DNA of 64,000 nucleotides. Origin: an uncultured Clostridia bacterium (lineage in GTDB: Bacteria > Bacillota > Clostridia > Christensenellales > Borkfalkiaceae). This document shows positions 9,107 to 18,141 of this stretch, piece after piece. The position numbers were made by a program, and so were the translations under genes. The notes under the pieces were generated by a model. It saw nothing but the letters and a program-made list of their open reading frames with translations, had not been told where the DNA came from and searched no databases. Numbering within the stretch: position 1 is the stretch's first letter; each line of letters begins with the position of its first letter. The stretch covers positions 1 through 64,000 of the forward strand of contig CANQXA010000004.1 of NCBI GenBank assembly GCA_947627765.1. The letters are read 5' to 3'.

Positions 9107-10525
9107 ATGTACGACCAACTACCCGAAAATTTGACCGCGCTTGCGGATGTTTGCCCCAAACCCCTCTACGTCGTGGGGGGGAGCGTCCGCGATTTCCTCG
9201 CCGGGCGGACGCTCGGCGCGCACACCGATTGGGACCTCTCCTCGCCGATGAGCGAAGAGGAATTTCTCGCCGCCGCCGAACGCTGCGGGTTTACGGTAAA
9301 CGCCGTCTACCGCAACACGGGCACGGTGAAACTGCAAGATCCCTGCGGCTGTGGATATGAATTTTCCCGCTTCCGCTCGGATACCTATGTCCGCGGCGAG
9401 CACGTCCCCTCTTCCATCGAATTTACGGAGGACATCTCGCTCGACGCAAAGCGGCGGGACTTCTGCGCCAACGCCGTCTACTACGACATCCGCGCGCGGC
9501 AATACGTCGATCCGCTCGGGGGCGTCGGGGACATCGGGCGCAAAGTCCTCCGCACGGTGCGGGAGGCAGAACGGGTCTTCGGGGAGGACGGGCTCAGGCT
9601 CATGCGGCTCGCCCGTATCGCCGCCGAGACGGGATTTTCGCCCGACGAAGCCGCCCTCGAAGGAGCGCGGCTCAACCGTGCGCTCTTAGACGACATCGCC
9701 GCCGAACGGCTCTTCGCCGAGCTCCGTCTGATCCTCTATGCGGACAAAAAGGAGGGTACCATGTCCGCACCCTACCGCGGTCTATGCATTCTGCGCGAGA
9801 CAAAACTCATGGAGCGTCTGCTTCCCGAACTCGCCCTCGGGGAGGGTATGAAACAGCGCAGCGACTTCCACGACCACGACGTTTTGGAGCATTCCCTGCG
9901 CTGTGTTTTGTACGCCCCCTCCGAGATCCGCTTCGCCGCCCTGTTCCACGACGTCGGCAAGCCCTTCTGTATGCTCCGCGACGGGCGCTATCATGCCCAT
10001 GCCGAGGAGGGGGAGCGCATCACGCGCGAGATCCTCGCCCGTCTCAAAGCCCCCAAGGCGCTCACCGAGGAGACGGCCTTTCTCGTGTCCATGCATATGC
10101 GCGATCTCGACCTCAAAATGCGGGACGGGAAGGTGCGGCGGGACATCGTCCGTTGCGGTCCCCTCTTCGAAAAGCTGTTGCTCCTCAAACAGGCGGACTA
10201 CACCGCCTGCAAGGACGATCCCTCCCCCGCCCCGACCGTCGTCAAATGGAAGCGGATCGCCGCCGAAATGCGTGCGGAGGGCGCCCCCTTTTCCCTGCGC
10301 GAACTCGCCGTAAACGGGACCGATCTGCAAGCCTTGGGGATCGTGAAGGAACGCACCGCCGACGCCCTTGCCCTGCTCTTCGACGAATGCGTCGCCGACG
10401 GCAGGAAAAACCGCAAAGAGACCCTTCTTGCCGCCGCCGCCCGCCTTCCCGCCGCCTTTTACGGGAGACAGGAGACAAAAGACGGGGGCGCTTTGTCCCC
10501 TCTCCCGCAAGATGATGAAAGCTAA
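9107..10525 (+). CDS. cca: CCA tRNA nucleotidyltransferase with HD domain
   Basis: From ATG 9107: LYVVGGSVRDFLAGRTLGAHTDWDLSS...KRRDFCANAVYYD...; HD domain RFAALFHDVGKPFCML. Confidence 0.9.
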   Translation: MYDQLPENLTALADVCPKPLYVVGGSVRDFLAGRTLGAHTDWDLSSPMSEEEFLAAAERCGFTVNAVYRNTGTVKLQDPCGCGYEFSRFRSDTYVRGEHVPSSIEFTEDISLDAKRRDFCANAVYYDIRARQYVDPLGGVGDIGRKVLRTVREAERVFGEDGLRLMRLARIAAETGFSPDEAALEGARLNRALLDDIAAERLFAELRLILYADKKEGTMSAPYRGLCILRETKLMERLLPELALGEGMKQRSDFHDHDVLEHSLRCVLYAPSEIRFAALFHDVGKPFCMLRDGRYHAHAEEGERITREILARLKAPKALTEETAFLVSMHMRDLDLKMRDGKVRRDIVRCGPLFEKLLLLKQADYTACKDDPSPAPTVVKWKRIAAEMRAEGAPFSLRELAVNGTDLQALGIVKERTADALALLFDECVADGRKNRKETLLAAAARLPAAFYGRQETKDGGALSPLPQDDES

Positions 10526-10609
10526 TTCAAAAAACCGCTTGCTTTTTTCCGCGAGATGTATTATAATAGGCACGATAACCAAGGGCGCTTGCGCCGAACG
10601 AGGTATTCC

Positions 10610-13600
10610 ATGAGTAAATATGACTATGAAGAAGGGCGGGGGACCCCCGATCCGAGATACGTTGACGAGTGGGGCGATCCCATTCCCGGGAAAGAAAAAT
10701 CTTCCAAACGGCAGGACCATGTCTATGTGGACGAATGGGGCGACCCCGTCAAACGCATAGACGTCGGGCAGGACGTGGAGGAATACGTCTCCGACCGGGA
10801 CAAGATCCTTCTCGAAAAACAGCTCGTCAAGACGGGGAAGATCTATCCGCGCGCGCATTATCAGCCCCGCGGGACCTTCCGCGGCATTCTCGCCGTCTGC
10901 CTTGCCTTTTTCTTCGGGATCCTTTGCGCGCTCGGCGCCCTCATCGGTTGCGGCGTCTTCTTCGGTACCAAAAAGTCGATGAAAGACGTGTTCGGCTGGC
11001 TCGGCGTAGACGTAAAGGATTACATCGATGAGGATTACGTCAATCTCTCCATTCTCGACTTTGCCAAAGAGGTCGCCTCGCTGAAAAATGCGAACACCTT
11101 GGGCGACATCGCAAAGTACACCCCTCTCGTCGATCAGCTCATCGATCGCGTCAACGGCGCCGTCAAGGATTACGGCATCACGTTGAGCGCCGAGGATCTG
11201 AAGGGCGTTCCCTTCAACATGATGGAGGCGTATTTCACCGAGGACGTCCTCAAAACCGTCGAACTCGGCAAAGTGATGCAGGTCAGCCCGGATTCCGATT
11301 ACATCCTCCTCGCGCTCTGCTACGGCAAAGAGGGCGAAGATTACACCGTGGAAGGCGGGAACATCGTATGCGAAGATCCCCTCGTCTTGGGCGACGTGAT
11401 GAGCGACGACTTCGATTTCGCCTCCATTCTCAACGACATCGAGCTCGCGGGGCTGATGGAGCTTCCCCGCACGGGCATCACCGAAGACACGCTCAAAGAG
11501 CAGAGCATGATGTACGCCCTCTGCTACGGCTCCCGCGGCGTCGATTACGAAATCGAGAACGGCAATCTCGTCGTCTTGGAAGGTCACCGCGAGCAGTATC
11601 CGCTCAGCGTGGGCTATCTCCAAAGCAACGCGGAAAGCGTGATGAATTCCCTCTACCTCGGCGACCTCATGCAACTTCCCCGCACGGGACTTACCGAGGC
11701 GAAACTCAAAGAGCAGGGCATGATGTACACCCTCTGCTACGGCTCCCGCGGCAAGGATTACGACATCGACGAAGACGGCAACCTCTTCTATCCCGATACG
11801 AAGGGCGAGAATTATCCCCTCACGCTCGGCTATCTCCAAAGCAATGCGGAAAGCGTGATGAATTCCCTTCCCCTCGGCGACCTCATGCAACTTCAACGCA
11901 CCAACCTCACCGACGAGATCATCAAAAACGAGAGCATGATGTATGCCCTCTGCTACGGCTCCCGCGGCAAGGATTACGACGTCGATGAAGACGGCAATCT
12001 CGTCTTCCCCGAAACGAAGGATCCGAAGTATCCCCTCACGCTCGGCGATTTCCAAAAGGACGCGCAGAACATATTGCAGGATCTCGAAGTCGAGTCGTTG
12101 CTCGGCATCGACGGATCCAGCAATAAGACGCTCCTCGCCCTCGCATACGGCTCTTCCGACCGCTACACGATCGGCGCGGACGACAAGACCGTCACGATGA
12201 ACACCGATCCCGTCACAGGTCAGCCCTATCCCAAGCGCAAACTCAAAGAGCTCACCTCTTCCGAGAGCGACTTCGTGAAGGAATTCAAGATCGGCGACAT
12301 CATGGAGACGACCAACTCCAAGATCCTTCAAGCGCTTGAGTATAAGACGATCGGCGACCTCGAAAAGCAAGAGACCCTCGAATCGCTCAAACTCGGCGAT
12401 CTTATCGATACAAGCGATTCCAAAATGCTTCAAGCGCTTGCGAATAAGTCGCTTAAAGATCTCGAAAACCATGAAACCATCGACAACCTCTATGTCCACG
12501 AACTCTTGAACACGGATGGCTCCAAACTCCTTCAAGCGCTTGAGAATAAGAAGATCAAGGATCTCGAAAACCAAGAGACCCTCGAATCGCTCAAGATCGG
12601 CGACATTATCGATCTCAGCAAAGATTCCTCGGCGCTTCTCAATGCGATCCAAAATTGGAAGATCTCCGACCTCAAGGATGAGAATCGGGTCAAACGGCTT
12701 CACATCGGGCAGGTCGTCACGGGGGGGACCGACGACGGGCTCCTCGGCGCCATCTCGTCGTGGCGCATCGAAGATCTCTCCAACCAGGAAAAGATCAACT
12801 CGCTGAAATTGGGCGACGTGCTCAAAGTCGGAGAGGGCGATACCCTGCTCGCGGCGCTCCAAGATATTTCGATCGGCAATTTGCAGGAAGGGATCAACAA
12901 GATCGCCCTCAAAGATCTGCTCTCCAAAGAGGCGATGAACAACAAGATCTTATCGCACCTCGCCGATTGCACCATCGAAAACCTATCGGATGGGCTCAGC
13001 AAGCTCACCATCGGCGAAGTGTTTGCCGATCAGGTCTATTCCTACATGGAGATCTCGAAAGGGAAAACCTACGCCGAGATGTACGAAACCTACAAAACCC
13101 ATCACAGCGATCAAGACTACAACCCCGATCGGTTGGGTTCCGATGGGAAACCGTTGAATCATGCTAAGGGCGGCGGCAACACCTACATTCCGAAGCCGAT
13201 CGATACAACGAGCCATACCGTCCAGACCTATTGGAAGGCAAACGGAAAGGAAGTGATCCGCGGTTACTTCACCAAGACGGGCGAGACCTATACCATGTAC
13301 GAGGGCGGCGGCGTCAAGCGGGATCCCACAAACGAAAAGACGCCCTACTACTACGAAGCCGAAGTGGAGCTTGTCGCCACGCCTACATACTCCCGTTACA
13401 GCTACTCTACCGGGGAAACGGACACGGACATCATGGTCGAAGAACGGGGCGGAAAGTTGTATGACGGCACCTACGAGCTCACAGAGGACGGCTTCGGCGG
13501 GTGGACGTATACCGACGGGAGCGGCAATACGGTGGAAGTCGATTGTACCTACACCTTCACTCTGAACGGCAAACTGTACACGGGCACGTACACCGAGAGA

Positions 13601-14044
13601 GACGGCACATTCTACGGCAAGGAAGCAGTTCTTCTCTACGAGCGCTACTACGAAGAGGGGACGCCCGAAACGTCGTACGGTGCAAGCGAAACGGAAGAGC
13701 ACTACCGCTATCAAGGCTCGAGCGGACCCGTCGAGCTCGACCGCTATCTCCGCGGCGTGTGGTTCCTGCTCCTCGCCGAAGAGTCGGAAGACGGGATCGT
13801 TTATCACACCGATAAAGCCGTCCTCGATCTCGACGGGCTCATCACGGGCATCAATTCCTCGCTCACGTCGTTTGAGCTGTGGAAGCTCTATTTCCACGGA
13901 CTGCTCACGGATAATCCGTATACGCAACTTCCCAAAAAATATGAGTTCCACAACGGCGGCGATACGCACGAGGTAGATAATCTAAACGAACTGCGGCTCT
14001 CCGAGCTCGTCGCTTTTGTCAACGAATTGATTCCTTCTCCTTAA
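10610..14044 (+). CDS. large (1144 aa) repeat-rich membrane-anchored protein of unknown function
   Basis: From ATG 10610: duplicated YVDEWGDPxx motif, one TM segment (GILAVCLAFFFGILCALGALIGCGVFFG), then repeats containing MMYxLCYGSRGxDYxIxxxGNL and ~36-aa repeats IGDLxxTxxSKxLQALxxKxIxDLExxExLxSL. Confidence 0.85.
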   Translation: MSKYDYEEGRGTPDPRYVDEWGDPIPGKEKSSKRQDHVYVDEWGDPVKRIDVGQDVEEYVSDRDKILLEKQLVKTGKIYPRAHYQPRGTFRGILAVCLAFFFGILCALGALIGCGVFFGTKKSMKDVFGWLGVDVKDYIDEDYVNLSILDFAKEVASLKNANTLGDIAKYTPLVDQLIDRVNGAVKDYGITLSAEDLKGVPFNMMEAYFTEDVLKTVELGKVMQVSPDSDYILLALCYGKEGEDYTVEGGNIVCEDPLVLGDVMSDDFDFASILNDIELAGLMELPRTGITEDTLKEQSMMYALCYGSRGVDYEIENGNLVVLEGHREQYPLSVGYLQSNAESVMNSLYLGDLMQLPRTGLTEAKLKEQGMMYTLCYGSRGKDYDIDEDGNLFYPDTKGENYPLTLGYLQSNAESVMNSLPLGDLMQLQRTNLTDEIIKNESMMYALCYGSRGKDYDVDEDGNLVFPETKDPKYPLTLGDFQKDAQNILQDLEVESLLGIDGSSNKTLLALAYGSSDRYTIGADDKTVTMNTDPVTGQPYPKRKLKELTSSESDFVKEFKIGDIMETTNSKILQALEYKTIGDLEKQETLESLKLGDLIDTSDSKMLQALANKSLKDLENHETIDNLYVHELLNTDGSKLLQALENKKIKDLENQETLESLKIGDIIDLSKDSSALLNAIQNWKISDLKDENRVKRLHIGQVVTGGTDDGLLGAISSWRIEDLSNQEKINSLKLGDVLKVGEGDTLLAALQDISIGNLQEGINKIALKDLLSKEAMNNKILSHLADCTIENLSDGLSKLTIGEVFADQVYSYMEISKGKTYAEMYETYKTHHSDQDYNPDRLGSDGKPLNHAKGGGNTYIPKPIDTTSHTVQTYWKANGKEVIRGYFTKTGETYTMYEGGGVKRDPTNEKTPYYYEAEVELVATPTYSRYSYSTGETDTDIMVEERGGKLYDGTYELTEDGFGGWTYTDGSGNTVEVDCTYTFTLNGKLYTGTYTERDGTFYGKEAVLLYERYYEEGTPETSYGASETEEHYRYQGSSGPVELDRYLRGVWFLLLAEESEDGIVYHTDKAVLDLDGLITGINSSLTSFELWKLYFHGLLTDNPYTQLPKKYEFHNGGDTHEVDNLNELRLSELVAFVNELIPSP

Positions 14045-14077
14045 CAAAAAAAATTCGGTTCCGCGGCGGCAAATCGG

Positions 14078-14106
14078 TTGACTTGCCGCCGAAATTCTTT
14101 TATAAT
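14078..14106 (+). promoter_or_regulatory. sigma70-type promoter of rpsF-ssb-rpsR
   Basis: TTGACT, 17-nt spacer, TATAAT (14101-14106); the -35 lies inside the GGCGGCAA...TTGCCGCC hairpin. Confidence 0.75.
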
Positions 14107-14124
14107 AGAGAAACGAAAAGTCGA

Positions 14125-14175
14125 AAGCCTTGCGCGCGAGGCGAAGGTCATCGCGCGCCGATTCAGACCGGGAGG
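14125..14175 (+). ncRNA. possible S6:S18-type ribosomal protein leader upstream of rpsF
   Basis: CGCGCGA...TCGCGCG stem followed by CCGATTCAGACCGGGAGG directly ahead of rpsF; position and CCG-containing hairpin resemble the known rpsF leader. No covariance search possible here. Confidence 0.4.
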
Positions 14176-14184
14176 TAAAAAATT

Positions 14185-14475
14185 ATGCAGAAGTATGAGA
14201 TGCTCATTCTGCTCCGTAGCGACATGGAGGAAGAGGCGAGAGAGGCGGAACTCAAAAAGTATGCCGATATCGTCACTGCCTACGGCGGAAGCGTAGAAGC
14301 GACCGACAAGTGGGGCGTCCGCAAGACGGCGTACCCCATCAACTATCAGTCGGAAGCCTTCTTCACCCTCATGACGTTCAGAGCGCCCGGCAACACTGTC
14401 GCCGAGCTCGACCGCGTTGCGGGGATCTCGTCCGTCGTGCTGCGCCGCATGATCACGAAAGTAGAGGAAAAGTAA
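14185..14475 (+). CDS. rpsF: 30S ribosomal protein S6
   Basis: MQKYEMLILLRSDMEEEAREA...GGSVEATDKWGVRKTAYPINYQSEAFFTLMTF. Confidence 0.97.
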   Translation: MQKYEMLILLRSDMEEEAREAELKKYADIVTAYGGSVEATDKWGVRKTAYPINYQSEAFFTLMTFRAPGNTVAELDRVAGISSVVLRRMITKVEEK

Positions 14476-14910
14476 ATGAATAAGGTGTTTTTGATCGGAA
14501 ACCTCACGCGAGACCCCGAGCTCACGGAGACGGCGGGCGGCGTCAGCGTCTGCCACTTCGCGATCGCGGTCAACCGCTCCTACACCACGCAGGACGGAGA
14601 ACGCCAAACCGATTTCTTCAACTGCACCGCATGGCGCGGGCTCGCCGATACCGTCGCCCGCTACGTCAAGAAGGGTTCGAAGGTCGCCGTCTCGGGCAGC
14701 ATTCAGATCCGTAACTATGAAGACAATCAAGGTCAACGCCGCACCGCTGTAGACGTCATCGCGCAGGATGTGGAGTTTTTGACCACCAAAAATGCGGGCG
14801 GAGACGATTTCTACGACGCGCCCGCCCCCGCTCCCGAGAGGAGCAATGCGCCCGCCAAGCGGAAGCCCGCCCTCGAATCGTTCGACGACGACGGCGATAT
14901 TCCCTTCTGA
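14476..14910 (+). CDS. ssb: single-stranded DNA-binding protein
   Basis: MNKVFLIGNLTRDPELTETAGGVSVCHFAIAVNRSYTTQDGERQTDFFNCTAWRGLADTV...; acidic C-terminus DDDGDIPF. Confidence 0.97.
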   Translation: MNKVFLIGNLTRDPELTETAGGVSVCHFAIAVNRSYTTQDGERQTDFFNCTAWRGLADTVARYVKKGSKVAVSGSIQIRNYEDNQGQRRTAVDVIAQDVEFLTTKNAGGDDFYDAPAPAPERSNAPAKRKPALESFDDDGDIPF

Positions 14911-14928
14911 GGCGACAAATTTTAAGGA

Positions 14929-15273
14929 GTGATGGAAATGGAAGAAAATGAAGTGATGGAAGAGACCGCCGTCGAAGAAACCGAGGCTCCCGCTTCCGAA
15001 ACCGCCCCCCGCGAAAAGTCCGAAAGAGGCGAGAGAGGCGAACGTCCCAAGAAAGGATTCAAGAAGCAGAATTTCAAGAAAGTCTGCCTCTTCTGCCAAG
15101 AGAAGTCGGAGATCAACTATAAGGATACCGCAAAGCTCAGGAAGTTCGTCGCCGAGGGCGGAAAGATCCTACCCCGCCGTATGACGGGCACCTGCGCCAA
15201 GCACCAGAGAGAGCTCGCGATCGCCATCAAGCGCGCCCGCGTCGCCTCCCTCTTGCCCTTCCGTTCGGAGTAA
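14929..15273 (+). CDS. rpsR: 30S ribosomal protein S18 with acidic N-terminal extension
   Basis: [62 protein letters not shown]; start at 14929 or 14932. Confidence 0.96.
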   Translation: MMEMEENEVMEETAVEETEAPASETAPREKSERGERGERPKKGFKKQNFKKVCLFCQEKSEINYKDTAKLRKFVAEGGKILPRRMTGTCAKHQRELAIAIKRARVASLLPFRSE

Positions 15274-15317
15274 TTGGAACAGGGCGCGGCGGAAAACGCC
15301 GAACATTTGCCGAAAAG

Positions 15318-15347
15318 GACCTTGCCGCCATGCAAGGTCTTTTTTTT
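15318..15347 (+). terminator. Rho-independent terminator downstream of rpsR
   Basis: GACCTTGC-CGCCAT-GCAAGGTC followed by 8 T. Confidence 0.93.
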
Positions 15348-15513
15348 GTGACAATGAACGCGCTCCCCCTTCCTATTCGTGCGGAAGGGGGGAATACCCA
15401 CCCCCCTACCCCCCTCCCACGGAGGGGGATCAAGGGGGTGGGACGACAACACGCCGTGCTCCCCATGTCATTCTAAGGGAGCGAAGCGACCGAAGAATCC
15501 CGCTGGTCGATGC

Positions 15514-15614
15514 CGGACTTCGTACTTCGGGATTCTTCGCGTTCGCTACTTCGCCTGCGGCTCGTGCCGACCTTAGTATCGCAAAAAGAAACTTCGGTCG
15601 GGGCAGAATGACGG
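15514..15614. repeat. 101-bp dispersed repeat, copy A
   Basis: CGGACTTCGTACTTCGGGATTCTTCGCGTTCGCTACTTCGCCTGCGGCTCGTGCCGACC...GGGGCAGAATGACGG; nearly identical to 16683-16783. Confidence 0.92.
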
Positions 15615-15692
15615 CGCCCCCTTCCCTCCCGCGGTCACCCTCGGACTTCGTATGAGGGGAAGGCTTTTCATGTAAAATCCCCCTCAAAATGC

Positions 15693-15721
15693 TTGCAAAA
15701 CACTCTCCGCTGTGGTAGAAT
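15693..15721 (+). promoter_or_regulatory. promoter of lipoprotein gene leader
   Basis: TTGCAA (15693-15698), 17-nt spacer, TAGAAT (15716-15721). Confidence 0.65.
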
Positions 15722-15726
15722 AAAAA

Positions 15727-15862
15727 CTGCGGCACAAGTGCATAGTACATACAAGATACAACGGCAATTTATATCCTTTATCTTGTATGTTCAAGATACT
15801 TGTGTCGCAACAATATGGGATACTTCTTGCGGGCGTTCCATATTGGAGCGTCCTTATTTTTT
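15727..15862 (+). ncRNA. candidate attenuator / structured leader RNA upstream of lipoprotein gene
   Basis: Hairpin CACAAGT/CATACAAGATA...TATCTTGTATG/ACTTGTG; terminator GGGCGTTCC-ATATT-GGAGCGTCC-TTATTTTTT (15831-15862); competing pairing CAATATGG (15811-15818) with CCATATTG (15838-15845). Confidence 0.6.
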
Positions 15863-15893
15863 GCCCGCAAAATACTTTTTTTCGGAGGTTTCC

Positions 15894-16556
15894 ATGAAGA
15901 AACAATTTATGCTTGCACTCGCCATGACGGGTGCGCTCGCCCTCGCCCTCGGGCTTGCCGCTTGCGGGGGCGGAAACAACCACGACAAGGTGCCTGAAAC
16001 GTCCGACAGCGAAGTGACTGCCGATGAGTGGAAAACGATCATGACCGACACCCACAATTACACAGTCACGTATTCTACCACCTTTGAGGACGAGATTATG
16101 CAACAGGTGAATAAAGTGGACGGCGACAAGTATGAGTATAACTTTGAGGCCGAAGGACAATATTGCATCGTTGAGCGCACGGGCGACAAGTCCGACCCCC
16201 ATTATACGGCATATAGAAAGAAGGGCACGGAGTGGAATTTGGAGTCCGGGTCTCACGCCGAAGAGTCTATCATGATCTTCAACTACGATGAAGTCGTTCT
16301 CAGTCTCCTGAAAGATGATTTTGCGAACTTCACCTATTCCGAAGACAAGTACACTTGCGCCTCCCTCACCACGCCCGATTGGCTGTATACTTCCTGGAAA
16401 GATGTCACTGTTACCTTTGAAGACGGCGCGCTCGTAAGCCTCACGGCGGATGTGTCCTATGATGAAGGTGACGCGGGCCACGAACCCTTGATCGTACATA
16501 TGGAGCTCTCCTCCGTCGGCACGACGACCGTTGCGATCCCCACTTTGGCGGAATAA
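15894..16556 (+). CDS. putative lipoprotein (221 codons including stop), function unknown
   Basis: MKKQFMLALAMTGALALALGLAACGGGNN...; lipobox LAAC; GGAGG upstream. Confidence 0.8.
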   Translation: MKKQFMLALAMTGALALALGLAACGGGNNHDKVPETSDSEVTADEWKTIMTDTHNYTVTYSTTFEDEIMQQVNKVDGDKYEYNFEAEGQYCIVERTGDKSDPHYTAYRKKGTEWNLESGSHAEESIMIFNYDEVVLSLLKDDFANFTYSEDKYTCASLTTPDWLYTSWKDVTVTFEDGALVSLTADVSYDEGDAGHEPLIVHMELSSVGTTTVAIPTLAE

Positions 16557-16582
16557 ACGGCAAGTATCATTTTAACAAAAAA

Positions 16583-16630
16583 GACCGTCGGGGGCGGACA
16601 TGGTGCCATCCTCGGCGGTCTGATTTTATT
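16583..16630 (+). terminator. intrinsic terminator with CGGACATGGTGCC in its loop
   Basis: GACCGTCG...CGGCGGTC stem followed by TGATTTTATTTTTT; loop contains CGGACATGGTGCC. Confidence 0.75.
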
Positions 16631-16682
16631 TTTTCCGTTTTCTAACGCAGTTTTGCACCCGAGGCGCGGGAGAGCGGGAAAT

Positions 16683-16783
16683 CGGACTTCGTATTTCGGG
16701 ATTCTTCGCGTCCGCTACTTCGCCTGCGGCTCGTGCCGACCTTAGTATCGCAAAAAGAAACTTCGGTCGGGGCAGAATGACGG
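16683..16783. repeat. 101-bp dispersed repeat, copy B
   Basis: Differs from copy A at two visible positions (TAC/TAT, GTT/GTC). Confidence 0.92.
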
Positions 16784-16828
16784 GTGTCCCCATGTCCCCT
16801 ATTTTTTACGCAAGGTATGCAAAAATCC

Positions 16829-16879
16829 TTGACAGCGCGTCCGAGCCGTGCTATAATTCCTATAAAAAAGATAGGAATT
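16829..16879 (+). promoter_or_regulatory. isc operon promoter with overlapping palindromic operator
   Basis: TTGACA (16829-16834), 17-nt spacer, TATAAT (16852-16857); perfect inverted repeat AATTCCTAT-N7-ATAGGAATT at 16855-16879 overlapping the -10 and start region. Confidence 0.8.
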
Positions 16880-16897
16880 CAAAAAAGGAGCGTTGTC

Positions 16898-18085
16898 ATG
16901 GAAATTTATGCCGACCATGCGGCGACCACCAAGCTCTCCCCCGCGGCCGCCAAAGCCTATGCGGAAACCGCCGCGGTCTACTACGGAAATCCCTCGAGCC
17001 TGCACTCCGCGGGTCAGCGCGCGCAGGAACAACTCATCGCCTGCCGCGAGGAGATCGCTTCGATCTTGAACGTCTCGCCCCGTGAGATCTACTTCACTTC
17101 GGGCGGAAGCGAGAGCGACAACCAAGCGATCCTCTCCGCCGCCCACGCGGGAGCGAAGAAGGGAAAGAAGAAGATCATCTCCACTGCGATCGAACATCAC
17201 GCGGTACTGCATACCTTGGAAAAACTCAAAAAAGAGGGCTTTGAGATCGTCCTCTTGCCCGTCGGCACGCGGGGGATCGTCAGCACGGACGACCTCGAGG
17301 CGGCTATCGACGGCGAAACCGCTCTGGTCTCCGTCATGGCGGCGAACAACGAGATCGGGACCATTCAGCCCATCGCGGAGATCGGCGCGGTGTGCAAGCG
17401 GCACGGCGTGCTCTTCCATACCGACGCGGTCCAAGCCGTCGGGCACATTCCCGTGGACGCAAAGGCGATCGGGTGCGACTATCTCGCCCTCTCCGCGCAC
17501 AAGTTCGGCGGGCCGAAGGGCGTGGGCGTACTTTACTGCCGCACGGGCGCCCCGCTTACCCCGCTCATCGAGGGCGGCGCGCAGGAACGCGGCAAGCGCG
17601 CGGGCACCGAGGATCTTCCCGCCGTCGCCGCCATGACGGCCGCTTTGAAAGAGTCTGTCGCGGACATGGGTGCCACGGAAGCGCTCTTACGCCGTCTGCA
17701 AGACCGTCTCATCGCGGGGCTCGAAGAGATCCCCCACTGCGCGCTGAACGGCGACCGTCATTGCCGTCTTGCGGGAAATACCTCCTTCTGCTTCGAGGGG
17801 ATCGAGGGCGAATCCCTCCTCCTTTTGCTCGACGAAAAGGGCATCGCCGCCTCCTCCGGCTCGGCGTGCACTTCGGGGTCGCTCGATCCCTCCCACGTCT
17901 TACTTGCGATCGGACGGGTGCACGATGTCGCGCACGGGTCGCTCCGTCTCACCCTCGGGAAGGAAAACACCGAGGAGGACGTCGATTACATCATCCGTTC
18001 GGTGAAGGAAGTCGTCGGGTATCTTCGCAATATGTCCCCCGTGTGGCGGGATCTTCAAGAGGGCAAGAGAACGTACATCTTATAA
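16898..18085 (+). CDS. iscS: cysteine desulfurase (NifS/IscS family)
   Basis: MEIYADHAATTKLSPAAAKAYAE...YYGNPSSLHSAGQ...FTSGGSESDNQAI...HTDAVQAVGHIPVD...LSAHKFGGPKGVGVLY...SSGSACTSGSLDPSHVL. Confidence 0.95.
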   Translation: MEIYADHAATTKLSPAAAKAYAETAAVYYGNPSSLHSAGQRAQEQLIACREEIASILNVSPREIYFTSGGSESDNQAILSAAHAGAKKGKKKIISTAIEHHAVLHTLEKLKKEGFEIVLLPVGTRGIVSTDDLEAAIDGETALVSVMAANNEIGTIQPIAEIGAVCKRHGVLFHTDAVQAVGHIPVDAKAIGCDYLALSAHKFGGPKGVGVLYCRTGAPLTPLIEGGAQERGKRAGTEDLPAVAAMTAALKESVADMGATEALLRRLQDRLIAGLEEIPHCALNGDRHCRLAGNTSFCFEGIEGESLLLLLDEKGIAASSGSACTSGSLDPSHVLLAIGRVHDVAHGSLRLTLGKENTEEDVDYIIRSVKEVVGYLRNMSPVWRDLQEGKRTYIL

Positions 18086-18141
18086 CGGAAAAAACGAACG
18101 GAAACGGAACATCCCGCGGGCGCCGCGGGGAAGGAGAAATT

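Noticed and set aside
9782-12862. 1026-aa minus-strand ORF
   Set aside because: Antisense to the 3' end of cca and the repeat-rich protein; D/R/H/V-rich mirror composition typical of GC-rich shadow ORFs.
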